Shown here piece by piece: positions 1 to 9,442 of a stretch of DNA of 64,000 bases. Position 1 is the first letter of the stretch, and each line of letters starts with the position of its first letter. The DNA is taken from NCBI RefSeq assembly GCF_022179545.1, contig NZ_AP025518.1:5952001-6016000 (forward strand), in the 5' to 3' direction. This DNA comes from Mycolicibacterium fortuitum subsp. fortuitum (GTDB lineage: Bacteria; Actinomycetota; Actinomycetes; Mycobacteriales; Mycobacteriaceae). Below the pieces are notes generated by a model. It ran no database searches and was not told the origin of the DNA. It worked only from the letters and a program-made list of their open reading frames with translations. The translations under genes and the position numbers were made by a program.

Positions 1-310
1 GATAGCGGCCGCGGAACTCACGGGTGCGCTCGACGGCCTGCACGTCCTTGGGCTCCTCGACCACGCACACCAACGAGGCATCGCGGCGCGGGTCCTTACA
101 GATGCGGCAGCGCTCCTCGTCGGACACATTCCCGCACACCGCGCAGAACGTGACGCCGTCGCGGATGCGGCCCAGTACCGCGGTGAGCCGATCGATGTCC
201 GGCGGTTCGACGCTCAGTAGGTGAAACGCGATCCGCTGCGCACTCTTGGGCCCGATCCCGGGGAGCTTGCCGAGCTCGTCGATCAGATCCTGTACCGGGC
301 CTTCGAACAC
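1..310 (-). CDS. recR: Recombination mediator RecR, N-terminal part (3' end outside window)
   Basis: RecR loads RecA onto gapped DNA together with RecF and RecO. The visible 103 residues start at a GTG and show the helix-hairpin-helix DNA-binding region (about residues 10-40, [19 protein letters not shown]) and the four-cysteine zinc finger (C56, C59, C68, C71). The Toprim domain starts at about residue 80 and runs off the left edge. The start codon directly abuts the ybaB stop at 311-313, so the two genes form one transcription unit, as they do in most actinobacteria. Truncation is only by the window edge. Confidence 0.95.
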   Translation of the reverse strand, partial: MFEGPVQDLIDELGKLPGIGPKSAQRIAFHLLSVEPPDIDRLTAVLGRIRDGVTFCAVCGNVSDEERCRICKDPRRDASLVCVVEEPKDVQAVERTREFRGRY

Positions 311-643
311 TCAGAGCCCCGGAAGTCCGAACCCGCTCAACCCGCCGGCCAGGGGGCCAAGGCGGCTCTGCGCCAGGGTGGTCACCTGGTTGGAGGCGTC
401 GGCGAGGGCGCCGACGATGAGGTCCTGCAGGGTCTCGGGGTCGGCCGGATCGATCACCTTGGGATCGATGGCCACCGCGACCACCTCACCGCTGCCCTTC
501 ACCGTGACCTGCACCAGCCCGCCGCCGGCCTGACCGTGCACCTCGGAGTTGGCCAGGGCCTCCTGCGCCTCCATGAGCTGCTGCTGTACCTGCTGCGCCT
601 GCGCAAGCAGGGCCGACATGTCGGGTGTGCCTCCGGGTTGCAT
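311..643 (-). CDS. ybaB: YbaB/EbfC family nucleoid-associated protein
   Basis: A 110-residue protein of the YbaB/EbfC family, small dimeric DNA-binding proteins usually encoded next to recR and dnaX. It shows the typical N-terminal amphipathic helix rich in Gln and Leu ([19 protein letters not shown]) followed by a [11 protein letters not shown] strand motif. The ATG at 643 gives [10 protein letters not shown]; the internal Met nine codons in is a less likely start. It is followed with no gap by recR. The Gly/Leu-rich C-terminal tail is common in mycobacterial members. Confidence 0.93.
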   Translation of the reverse strand: MQPGGTPDMSALLAQAQQVQQQLMEAQEALANSEVHGQAGGGLVQVTVKGSGEVVAVAIDPKVIDPADPETLQDLIVGALADASNQVTTLAQSRLGPLAGGLSGFGLPGL

Positions 644-747
644 GACTGGGTCCCCTTGCCGTGTTGATTGCGTCTTGGTCTCGACTTGGTTGCTCTCGCC
701 TGTCGGCGGCGATTTGAGCTTTCAGCCTAGTCGGCGCGCGGGCTAGC

Positions 748-1548
748 GTGACGCCCGTGCGAGTTCCAGACTGCGTGCGTGTCGGCGCCTCCAAAGCGGG
801 CAGGGCGATCAGCTGCGTGATCATCGCCGCGACCGCGACCGCCGTCGTCGACGCTCCTCACGCCACCGCCGCCCCCTCGAATATCGCCGGCATGATCGTC
901 TTCCTCGATCCCGGCCACAACGGCGCCAACGACGCGTCGATCAGCCGTCAGGTGCCCACCGGCCGCGGCGGCACCAAGGACTGCCAGGCCAGCGGCACCT
1001 CTACCGCGGACGGATTCCCCGAACACACCTTCACCTGGGACACCACCCTGCGCGTCCGCGCCATCCTCAACCAGATGGGAGTACGCACCGCGATGTCCCG
1101 CGGCAACGACAACGCGCTGGGCCCGTGCGTCGACGAACGCGCAGCGATGGCCAACGCGCTGCGCCCGAACGCCATCGTGTCCATCCACGCCGACGGCGGC
1201 CCCGCCAACGGCCGCGGCTTCCACGTCCTGTACTCGTCGCCGCCGCTGAATAGCGTGCAGGCCGGACCGTCCGTGCAGTTCGCCAAGACCATGCGCGACC
1301 AACTGTCGGCATCGGGCATCCCGCCCGCCACCTACATCGGTTCGGGCGGCCTGGACGCCCGTTCGGACATCGCCGGGCTGAACCTGGCGCAGTTCCCGTC
1401 GATCCTCGTCGAGTGCGGCAACATGAAGAACCCCGTCGACTCCAGCCTGATGAAGACCCCGGAAGGCCAGCAGAAGTACGCCGAGGCGATCGCTCGGGGC
1501 GTCGTGGCCTACCTGGGCTCGCAGTCCGCCGCCGCGCCTGCGCGCTAG
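748..1548 (+). CDS. ami1: Secreted N-acetylmuramoyl-L-alanine amidase (Amidase_3)
   Basis: A zinc-dependent peptidoglycan amidase that cleaves the bond between N-acetylmuramate and L-alanine of the stem peptide; it matches the Rv3717/Ami1 position and architecture. Of 266 residues, about 1-42 form a signal peptide ending near AHATAAP. The Amidase_3 zinc ligands are visible as H57 (DPGHNG), E92 (FPEHTF) and H147 (SIHADG), with the catalytic Glu in ILVECGNM near the C-terminus. There is no separate wall-binding domain, as in the M. tuberculosis enzyme. The start is a GTG; another GTG three codons on would be equally acceptable. It is divergent from ybaB and abuts the convergent SRPBCC gene stop to stop. 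Confidence 0.9.
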   Translation: MTPVRVPDCVRVGASKAGRAISCVIIAATATAVVDAPHATAAPSNIAGMIVFLDPGHNGANDASISRQVPTGRGGTKDCQASGTSTADGFPEHTFTWDTTLRVRAILNQMGVRTAMSRGNDNALGPCVDERAAMANALRPNAIVSIHADGGPANGRGFHVLYSSPPLNSVQAGPSVQFAKTMRDQLSASGIPPATYIGSGGLDARSDIAGLNLAQFPSILVECGNMKNPVDSSLMKTPEGQQKYAEAIARGVVAYLGSQSAAAPAR

Positions 1549-1986
1549 CTAGCTCTCGACTTCCTTTTTCAGGTTGGCCAGCACCTCGTCCTGGATCTTG
1601 CGAAGGCCCAGCGGCGCGAACGTCTTCTCGAAGAAGCCCTTGATCCCGCCGGCGCCGGTCCAGCTGGTCTTGAGGTTGACCGACGAACCGGTGCCCGCCG
1701 GGGCGACGGTCCAGTTGGTCACCAGGCTGGAGTTGGCGTCCTTCTCGATCACGGTGTGGCCGGCCACATCCACCGAGGCCTTGATGTCACGCACCCGCGA
1801 CTCGGTGGCCTGCAGCTTCCAGCTGGCCACGGTCCCGGCACCCTGACCGCCCTCGAGCACCTGGTAATCGCGGTAATGCGAAGAGAGGATCTTCGGGCGC
1901 ACGGTCTGGTAGTCCGCGATCGCGGCGAACACAGCGGCCGGCTCGGCGTTGATCAGAACCGTGCTGACCGCACTGACCTGTCCCAT
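1549..1986 (-). CDS. SRPBCC family protein (Rv3718c-like)
   Basis: A 145-residue single-domain START/SRPBCC fold protein; such proteins bind a hydrophobic ligand in a central cavity, but no ligand can be deduced. The opening strand (STVLINAEPAAVFAAIADY) and the C-terminal helix (RKIQDEVLANLKKEVES) are typical of the polyketide-cyclase/COQ10-like class. The chosen ATG at 1986 has a good AAGGAG at 1995-2000; an in-frame extension to 2031 lacks one. It is divergent from the FAD oxidase gene with a 65-base promoter region between them. Confidence 0.85.
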   Translation of the reverse strand: MGQVSAVSTVLINAEPAAVFAAIADYQTVRPKILSSHYRDYQVLEGGQGAGTVASWKLQATESRVRDIKASVDVAGHTVIEKDANSSLVTNWTVAPAGTGSSVNLKTSWTGAGGIKGFFEKTFAPLGLRKIQDEVLANLKKEVES

Positions 1987-2051
1987 GACTGAAACTCCTT
2001 CAACTCGTGTCTGCGGTCGCATCGTCGGCAACCTCCGACTAGCGTATATGT

Positions 2052-3446
2052 GTGTCTGTTGTTACGACTGACGCACAAGCTGTCCATGCCCAAGGCGTGC
2101 AGCGCCTCCTGGACAGTTACCGCGCCATACCACCCAATTCGACGGTGCGGCTTGCCAAGCCCACGTCGAACCTCTTCCGTGCGCGAGATCGCAGCAATGT
2201 CAAAGGTTTGGACGTGACAGGGCTGACCAACGTGATCGCGGTCGACGCCGAAGCCCGGACCGCCGACGTGGCAGGCATGTGCACGTATGAGGACCTGGTG
2301 GCTGCGACTCTGCCGCACGGGTTGGCCCCACTGGTGGTACCGCAACTCAAGACCATCACGCTCGGGGGTGCGGTCACCGGGCTCGGCATCGAGTCGACAT
2401 CGTTCCGCAACGGCCTTCCGCACGAATCGGTGCTGGAGATGGACATCCTCACCGGAGCAGGCGAAATCGTCACCGCATCACCGGCCCAGCACTCCGACTT
2501 GTTTCGGACGTTCCCCAATTCATATGGCACGCTGGGCTATTCGACCCGGCTCCGCATCGAGCTGGAACCCGTCGCACCATTCGTCGCGCTACGCCACCTG
2601 CGCTTCCACTCGCTGTCCGAGCTCGTCAGGGCGATGGACCGCATCATCGAGACCGGCGGGCTCGACGGCGAGCGGGTCGATTATCTCGACGGCGTGGTCT
2701 TCAGCGCCGACGAAAGCTACCTGTGTGTCGGTTTCAAGACGACGACGCCGGGTCCGGTCAGCGACTACACCGGTCAGGACATCTATTACCGCTCGATCCA
2801 GCACGCACAGGGCGAGAAACATGACCGGTTGACCATCCACGACTATCTGTGGCGGTGGGACACCGACTGGTTCTGGTGTTCGCGGGCGTTCGGGGCACAG
2901 AACCCGAGAATCCGACGGTTCTGGCCACGCAAGCTGCGCCGCAGCAGCTTCTACTGGAAGCTCGTCGGCTACGACCAACGGTTCAACATCGCCGACCGGA
3001 TCGAGAAACACCACGGCCGCCCGCCTCGCGAACGAGTGGTGCAGGACATCGAGGTGCCGCTGGAGAACTGCGAGAACTTCCTGTCGTGGTTCCTGGACAA
3101 CGTTCCGATCGAACCGATCTGGCTGTGCCCGCTGCGATTACGCGAAGACGGCGGGAACGCCGAGAAGGGCTGGCCGCTGTACCCGTTACGCCCCCACCAC
3201 ACATACGTCAACGTCGGATTCTGGTCCTCGGTACCGGTCGGCCCGGACGAAGGCCACACCAACAAACTGATCGAGGCCAAGGTCACCGAACTCGACGGAC
3301 ACAAGTCTCTGTATTCCGATTCCTACTACCCACGTGAGGATTTCGACGAGCTGTACGGCGGCGAGGCCTACAAGACCGTCAAGAAGTCCTACGACCCCGA
3401 TTCGCGCTTGTTTGACCTGTATTCGAAAGCCGTCTTGCGCCGATGA
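2052..3446 (+). CDS. FAD-binding oxidoreductase (Rv3719-like)
   Basis: A 464-residue PCMH-type FAD-dependent oxidoreductase resembling DHCR24-like reductases. The FAD-binding half (about residues 35-190) carries TLGGAVTGLGIESTSFRNGL and the NSYGTLGYSTRLRIEL signature. The C-terminal half contains many aromatic residues and a YVNVGFWSS strand. It starts at a GTG and ends 13 bases before the SAM methyltransferase gene, so the two are co-transcribed. The same reductase-plus-methyltransferase pairing makes 10-methyl branched fatty acids in Corynebacteriales (bfaB/bfaA, also named tmsA/tmsB). A role in reducing a methylenated acyl chain is therefore plausible but inferred. Confidence 0.85.
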   Translation: MSVVTTDAQAVHAQGVQRLLDSYRAIPPNSTVRLAKPTSNLFRARDRSNVKGLDVTGLTNVIAVDAEARTADVAGMCTYEDLVAATLPHGLAPLVVPQLKTITLGGAVTGLGIESTSFRNGLPHESVLEMDILTGAGEIVTASPAQHSDLFRTFPNSYGTLGYSTRLRIELEPVAPFVALRHLRFHSLSELVRAMDRIIETGGLDGERVDYLDGVVFSADESYLCVGFKTTTPGPVSDYTGQDIYYRSIQHAQGEKHDRLTIHDYLWRWDTDWFWCSRAFGAQNPRIRRFWPRKLRRSSFYWKLVGYDQRFNIADRIEKHHGRPPRERVVQDIEVPLENCENFLSWFLDNVPIEPIWLCPLRLREDGGNAEKGWPLYPLRPHHTYVNVGFWSSVPVGPDEGHTNKLIEAKVTELDGHKSLYSDSYYPREDFDELYGGEAYKTVKKSYDPDSRLFDLYSKAVLRR

Positions 3447-3459
3447 ACGGAGAACAGCG

Positions 3460-4773
3460 ATGACCACCTTCAAGGACCACGCGACGCACAGTACCGATCG
3501 CAAGCTCACCCTGGCCGAGATCCTGGAGATCTTCGCTTCGGGCTCGCTGCCACTGAAGTTCACTGCCTACGACGGCAGTTCCGCAGGGCCGGAAGGCGCG
3601 ACGCTCGGCCTGGATCTCAAGACGCCGCGCGGCACAACGTATCTGGCCACCGCCCCCGGCGACCTCGGCCTGGCTCGGGCGTATGTATCCGGTGACCTGG
3701 AACCGCACGGGGTGCATCCGGGTGATCCGTACCCGCTGCTGTGCGCACTGGCCGAGAAGATGGCGTTCAAGCGGCCACCGGCGCGGGTGCTGGCGAACAT
3801 CATTCGGTCCATCGGCATCGAACACCTCAAGCCCATCGCCCCGCCCCCACAGGAGGCGCTGCCCCGGTGGCGCCGGATGATGGAGGGCCTGCGGCACAGC
3901 AAGACCCGTGACGCCGACGCGATCCACCATCACTACGACGTGTCCAACACCTTCTACGAGTGGGTGCTCGGGCCGTCGATGACCTACACCTGCGCGTGCT
4001 ATCCGGATGCCGATGCCAGCCTGGAAACCGCGCAGGACAACAAGTACCGATTGGTGTTCGAGAAGCTGCGCCTGCAGCCCGGCGACCGGCTGCTCGATGT
4101 CGGCTGCGGCTGGGGCGGGATGGTGCGCTACGCCGCCCGCCACGGTGTCAAGGCGCTCGGCGTCACGCTGTCGCGGGAGCAGGCCCGCTGGACGCAGAAA
4201 GCCATCGCCGACGAGGGCCTCGAGGACCTGGCGGAGGTACGCCACGGCGACTACCGCGACATCGTCGAGGACGGATTCGACGCGGTGTCCTCGATCGGCC
4301 TGACCGAGCACATCGGGGTGCACAACTACCCCGCCTACTTCGGTTTTCTGAAGTCGAAGATGCGCCCGGGCGCCCTGCTGCTCAACCATTGCATCACCCG
4401 CCACGACAACCGATCCGGCGCGGCTGCCGGAGGATTCATCGACCGCTACGTGTTCCCGGACGGGGAGCTGACCGGTTCCGGCCGGATCATCGCCGAGGTC
4501 CAGGACATCGGCCTGGAGGTCCTGCACGAGGAGAACCTGCGCAACCACTACGCGATGACCCTGCGCGACTGGTGCGCCAATCTCGTCGCGCACTGGGACG
4601 AGGCCGTCGCCGAGGTCGGGCTGCCGACGGCGAAGGTGTGGGGCCTGTACATGGCCGGCTCCCGGCTCGGCTTCGAGACGAATGTGATTCAGCTGCACCA
4701 GGTGCTGGCGGTCAAACTCGACGAACGGGGCAATGACGGCGGGCTGCCGTTGCGGCCGTGGTGGACTCCCTAG
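3460..4773 (+). CDS. Cyclopropane-fatty-acid-synthase-like SAM methyltransferase (Rv3720-like)
   Basis: A 437-residue class I methyltransferase of the cyclopropane fatty acid synthase family, which transfers a methylene or methyl group from SAM to an unsaturated acyl chain of a phospholipid. SAM motif I is LDVGCGWGG (residues 212-220). It is preceded by the family signature HHHYDVSNTFYEWVLG and TYTCACY, and SIGLTEHIG follows. The N-terminal 150 residues form the lipid-binding extension found in true CFA synthases but absent from the shorter mycolic acid methyltransferases. The start at 3460 follows CGGAGAA; the frame is open further upstream but overlaps the FAD oxidase. Confidence 0.9.
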   Translation: MTTFKDHATHSTDRKLTLAEILEIFASGSLPLKFTAYDGSSAGPEGATLGLDLKTPRGTTYLATAPGDLGLARAYVSGDLEPHGVHPGDPYPLLCALAEKMAFKRPPARVLANIIRSIGIEHLKPIAPPPQEALPRWRRMMEGLRHSKTRDADAIHHHYDVSNTFYEWVLGPSMTYTCACYPDADASLETAQDNKYRLVFEKLRLQPGDRLLDVGCGWGGMVRYAARHGVKALGVTLSREQARWTQKAIADEGLEDLAEVRHGDYRDIVEDGFDAVSSIGLTEHIGVHNYPAYFGFLKSKMRPGALLLNHCITRHDNRSGAAAGGFIDRYVFPDGELTGSGRIIAEVQDIGLEVLHEENLRNHYAMTLRDWCANLVAHWDEAVAEVGLPTAKVWGLYMAGSRLGFETNVIQLHQVLAVKLDERGNDGGLPLRPWWTP

Positions 4774-4888
4774 CGAACCACCGGGCGTGGCGCCGGGCGG
4801 TCACGTACAGCAGGCCGTCCTGCCAACGCGGCCGCTCCAGAAATGCGCGGCCGCTCAGCAGAACATTCGACATGACGCCGAAGCCTAT

Positions 4889-6883
4889 CTAGCTCTCGAT
4901 CTTTCGAGCGCCCAGCTCGTTCTGCAGCAGCTCCAGGGCGACCTCTTCGGGATCGCGCCGGGGCCCGGCCTCGCTCTGCCCGGCCTCGGCGAGCATCTGC
5001 TCTTCCTCGTCTTCCTGGGACATCGGTTCCGGTGCCGGCTCCGGCTCGGGTTCGGGAATGACGCGGCCCGGCCGGCTCGGCACCCGTGGCGGGGGTTTGG
5101 CCGCCTTCGGCGGGGGCGGAGGTGCGGCCTCCGCGGTGCCGACCTCACAGCGGATCTGCCAGTCCACGCCGAGCGCATCCTTCAACGCCTCACGGATCAC
5201 GTCGGCATTGCGCGATTCGGTCAGCCGCTTGGCCAGCGGTGGTGAGTCATGGGACAGCACAAGGGTTTTGTCCTCGACCGCCCGCACGATCGCACCCGAC
5301 AGCATGACCTCGGTGGTGCGGCTGCGCTCGCGCACCTTTTCCCGCACCGTCGACCACATCGAACGCACGGCAGCGGCGTTGGGTTCACCGCCGGGGGCGG
5401 CCGACGCCGACGCCGACACCGGCTCCGGTTCGGGCTCGACGGGAGGCTCGGGCTCGAAGTCCGGCTCCGGCGGCAGCGGCGGCTCGGGCTCGGGCACGGG
5501 CTCGGGAGCAGGGGCCGGCGCGGGAGTAGGGGCCGGCTCGGGAGCCGGAGCCGGTGCGGGCTCGGGAGCAGGGTCGGCAGCCTGAACCGTCTGACTGCGG
5601 CGCGTGAAGGTCTTGGTTGGCTCGGCGGCGGGTACGGGAGCCTCGACAGCCGCGGCAGGCCGGGAAGTCACGGCGGGCCGAGCACCAGACGAGGACGCCT
5701 CACCGGCCGGGATGGACATGTCCAGCCGGGTCTCAATGCGTTCGATGCGCTGCAACAGCGCCGATTCGGTGTCATGTGCAGAGGGCAGCAGCAGCCGCGC
5801 GCACACCACTTCCAGCAGCAGCCGCGGCGCGGTGGCACCGCGCATCTCGCCGAGGCCCGCGTGTACCACTTCGGCATATCGGGTCAACGTGGCCGCACCC
5901 ACGCGGGCGGCCTGTTCCCGCATCCGTTCCAGTACGTCGGCCGGCGCGTCGACAACACCACGGGTGACGGCGTCGGGCACGGCCTGCAGCACGATCAGGT
6001 CGCGGAAGCGCTCCAGCAGATCGGTGGCGAACCGCCGCGGATCATGCCCTGCGTCGATCACCGCCTCGACGGCTCCGAACAAGGCCGCGGCGTCCCCCGC
6101 CGCCAAGGCTTCCACGGCGTCGTCGATGAGGGCCATATCGGTCGCCCCGAGCAGCGCCAGCGCCCGCTGATAGGTGATGTGGTTGCCGCCCCCGCCCCGC
6201 TCCGAGCCGGCCAGCAGCTGATCGAGCACCGAGAGCGTGTCACGGGGCGACCCGCCACCGGCGCGGATGACCAGCGGGTACACCGCGTCGTCGACGTGGA
6301 CGTTCTCCTCGGCGCAGATGCGCTCAAGCAGCGGGCGCATGGTGCGCGGAGCCAACAGCCGGAACGGGTAATGATGCGTGCGTGACCGGATGGTCGGCAG
6401 CACCTTCTCCGGCTCTGTGGTGGCGAAGACGAAAATCAGGTGCTCGGGTGGCTCCTCGACGATCTTGAGCAGCGCGTTGAAGCCGGCCGTGGTGACCATG
6501 TGCGCCTCGTCGACGATGAAGATGCGGTACCGCGACTGGGCCGGCGCGTAGAACGCGCGGTCCCGTAGTTCACGGGTGTCGTCGACACCGCCGTGGCTGG
6601 CGGCGTCGAGCTCGACGACGTCGACGTTGCCCGGACCGTTGGGGGCCAGCGCGACGCACGAATCGCACACGCCGCACGGTGTCGGCGTGGGGCCCTGCTC
6701 ACAGTTGAGCGAGCGGGCCAGGATGCGGGCCGACGACGTCTTACCGCAACCGCGCGGCCCGGAGAACAGATAGGCGTGGTTGATCCGGTTGGCGGTCAGC
6801 GCGGTAGATAGCGGCTCGGTGACATGTTCCTGGCCAACGACTTCCGCGAAGCTTGCCGGCCGGTATTTGCGGTAGAGAGCCAC
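4889..6883 (-). CDS. dnaX: DNA polymerase III subunit gamma/tau
   Basis: Clamp-loader ATPase of the replicative polymerase. In 664 residues it shows Walker A GPRGCGKTS (42-50), a zinc knuckle (C61, C70, C73, C76), Walker B DEAH (125-128) and the AAA+ lid, then a clamp-loader collar region. A long Pro/Glu/Ala linker (about residues 400-495, built of APEP and PEPE repeats) precedes a C-terminal tau domain. The start is GTG. No A-rich slippery run was noticed in the linker, so production of a short gamma form by frameshifting is not supported here. It is a monocistronic gene convergent with the methyltransferase gene, with about 115 unremarkable bases between them. Confidence 0.97.
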   Translation of the reverse strand: MALYRKYRPASFAEVVGQEHVTEPLSTALTANRINHAYLFSGPRGCGKTSSARILARSLNCEQGPTPTPCGVCDSCVALAPNGPGNVDVVELDAASHGGVDDTRELRDRAFYAPAQSRYRIFIVDEAHMVTTAGFNALLKIVEEPPEHLIFVFATTEPEKVLPTIRSRTHHYPFRLLAPRTMRPLLERICAEENVHVDDAVYPLVIRAGGGSPRDTLSVLDQLLAGSERGGGGNHITYQRALALLGATDMALIDDAVEALAAGDAAALFGAVEAVIDAGHDPRRFATDLLERFRDLIVLQAVPDAVTRGVVDAPADVLERMREQAARVGAATLTRYAEVVHAGLGEMRGATAPRLLLEVVCARLLLPSAHDTESALLQRIERIETRLDMSIPAGEASSSGARPAVTSRPAAAVEAPVPAAEPTKTFTRRSQTVQAADPAPEPAPAPAPEPAPTPAPAPAPEPVPEPEPPLPPEPDFEPEPPVEPEPEPVSASASAAPGGEPNAAAVRSMWSTVREKVRERSRTTEVMLSGAIVRAVEDKTLVLSHDSPPLAKRLTESRNADVIREALKDALGVDWQIRCEVGTAEAAPPPPPKAAKPPPRVPSRPGRVIPEPEPEPAPEPMSQEDEEEQMLAEAGQSEAGPRRDPEEVALELLQNELGARKIES

Positions 6884-6924
6884 GGAAGAAGGCTACCGAC
6901 TGCGTCCGACGCCGCGCGGATGCC

Positions 6925-8390
<1,466 letters not shown>

Positions 8391-8395
8391 GGGCG

Positions 8396-8401
8396 AGTGT
8401 A
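8396..8401 (-). promoter_or_regulatory. Probable -10 element of ffs
   Basis: TACACT on the minus strand, ending about 6-7 bases before the predicted 5' end of the SRP RNA, fits a SigA -10 hexamer. No convincing -35 was seen. Confidence 0.4.
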
Positions 8402-8448
8402 GTACCCGTCCCTGTCCCCGGCGTTTCGGGACTGGTTCTCCCGTCGGC

Positions 8449-8454
8449 TACGAT
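8449..8454 (+). promoter_or_regulatory. Probable -10 element of tRNA-Ser(GGA)
   Basis: TACGAT is placed 7 bases before the first base of the tRNA, consistent with a -10 hexamer. The -35 region is not clear. Confidence 0.35.
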
Positions 8455-8461
8455 TGCCGAC

Positions 8462-8547
8462 GGAGGATTCGCCTAGTGGCCTATGGCGCTCGCCTGGAAC
8501 GCGGGTTGGGTTAACAGCCCTCAGGGGTTCAAATCCCCTATCCTCCG
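8462..8547 (+). tRNA. tRNA-Ser (anticodon GGA)
   Basis: An 86-nt class II tRNA. The acceptor stem GGAGGAT pairs with ATCCTCC, followed by discriminator G8547. The D stem is GCC/GGC, and the anticodon stem CTCGC/GCGGG holds the loop CTGGAAC, anticodon GGA (reads UCU/UCC). The long variable arm typical of tRNA-Ser (TGGG/GCCC) and the T arm AGGGG-TTCAAAT-CCCCT are present. CCA is not encoded. Confidence 0.95.
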
Positions 8548-8556
8548 CGCTCGGGT

Positions 8557-8605
8557 CCGGGGTGCGACCTGCTGAATCAACCCTGATCAGCAGCTCGCAC
8601 CCCGG
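8557..8605 (+). terminator. Strong hairpin between tRNA-Ser and lucA
   Basis: The two-part stem CCGGGGTGCGA/TCGCACCCCGG (8557-8567 with 8595-8605) continues into CTGCTGA/TCAGCAG (8569-8575 with 8587-8593), interrupted only by a C-C mismatch, with an 11-base loop. It starts 10 bases after the tRNA and is the likely transcription terminator. It lies 25 bases before the lucA start, so partial read-through could couple lucA to the tRNA promoter. Confidence 0.7.
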
Positions 8606-8630
8606 CCCAATTAAGTACCCGAGGAGGAGT

Positions 8631-9392
8631 ATGGGCCGCACCGCTGCGGTGATCTGGCACGCGTCGTTTTCGATCGTGGCCGCCGGCCTCTACTTCTTCT
8701 TCGTTCTCCCCCGATGGCCCGAGCTCATGGGCCAGACCTCTCCCACGCTCGGCTTGGTGCTGCGGATCGTCACCGGAGCGCTGATCGGTCTCGCGGCCCT
8801 GCCCGTGGTCTTCACGCTGCAGCGGACCAAGCGTCCCGAGCTGTCCACCCCCGAGTTGGCCCTGCGCTTGCGGACCGCCTCGATCGCGCTGCACGTGCTG
8901 GCAGGGGTTCTGATCATCGGCACGGCGGTCTCCGAGATCTGGCTGTCCCTCGACAGCTTCGGGCCTTGGCTGTTCGGCATCTACGGTGCCGCCGCCGCGA
9001 TCGCGTTGCTCGGCATCTTCGGCTTCTACCTGGCCTTCGTCGCCGAACTGCCGCCCCCACCGCCGAAGCCGGTCAAGACCCGGGAGAAGTCCGAAAGTCG
9101 CGGGCGCAAGAAGGCAGACGCCGAGGCCGACGCGGCTGACGAGGCCGAAGCCGTCGAAGAGACCGAAGCGGTCGAGGAGACCGAATCGGCTGATGCGGCC
9201 GACGAGGCTGACGAGACGGGCGAGGAATCGGAAGCCGAGACCGAAGAGACCGACGCGGACGAGCCCGAATCCAGCGCTGAACAGACCGAGCCGGCCGAAG
9301 GCAAGACCCTGCGCAATCGGCGGCCGTCGAGCAAGAGCGGCACCAAGCGCCGCGGCTGGCGTTCGCGCGGCGAAGTCACCGCCGAGGACTGA
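8631..9392 (+). CDS. lucA: Lipid uptake coordinator LucA homologue (Rv3723)
   Basis: A 253-residue membrane protein in the position of Rv3723/LucA, which in M. tuberculosis stabilises the Mce1 and Mce4 complexes and so coordinates fatty acid and cholesterol uptake. Four hydrophobic segments are visible (about residues 5-25, 40-60, 83-105, 113-135). A proline run (PPPPPKP) and a long acidic tail (about residues 160-225) rich in Glu, Ala, Asp and Thr with EAVEETE-type repeats follow, ending in a basic patch (KRRGWRSRGE). A strong GAGGAGGAG precedes the ATG. The assignment rests on synteny (aminotransferase, ffs and tRNA-Ser just upstream) plus architecture. Confidence 0.85.
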   Translation: MGRTAAVIWHASFSIVAAGLYFFFVLPRWPELMGQTSPTLGLVLRIVTGALIGLAALPVVFTLQRTKRPELSTPELALRLRTASIALHVLAGVLIIGTAVSEIWLSLDSFGPWLFGIYGAAAAIALLGIFGFYLAFVAELPPPPPKPVKTREKSESRGRKKADAEADAADEAEAVEETEAVEETESADAADEADETGEESEAETEETDADEPESSAEQTEPAEGKTLRNRRPSSKSGTKRRGWRSRGEVTAED

Positions 9393-9442
9393 CGGACGCC
9401 AACCGCGTCGACACCGGGTATTTATCCAGCCAAGATGGGTAT

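Noticed and set aside
3379..4698. A 439-codon minus-strand frame opposite the SAM methyltransferase
   Set aside because: The plus strand carries the CFA synthase signature and SAM motif; the minus frame is His/Gln/Arg-rich with no motif.
5400..5600. Repeat-rich DNA in dnaX considered as a tandem-repeat or CRISPR-like array
   Set aside because: It encodes the Pro/Glu/Ala linker of the tau subunit in frame; units are irregular 6-12 base codon repeats, not a CRISPR array.
9115..9300. GAGGCCGAC/GAGACCGAA-type repeats in lucA
   Set aside because: They are in-frame codon repeats of the acidic tail, not an independent element.
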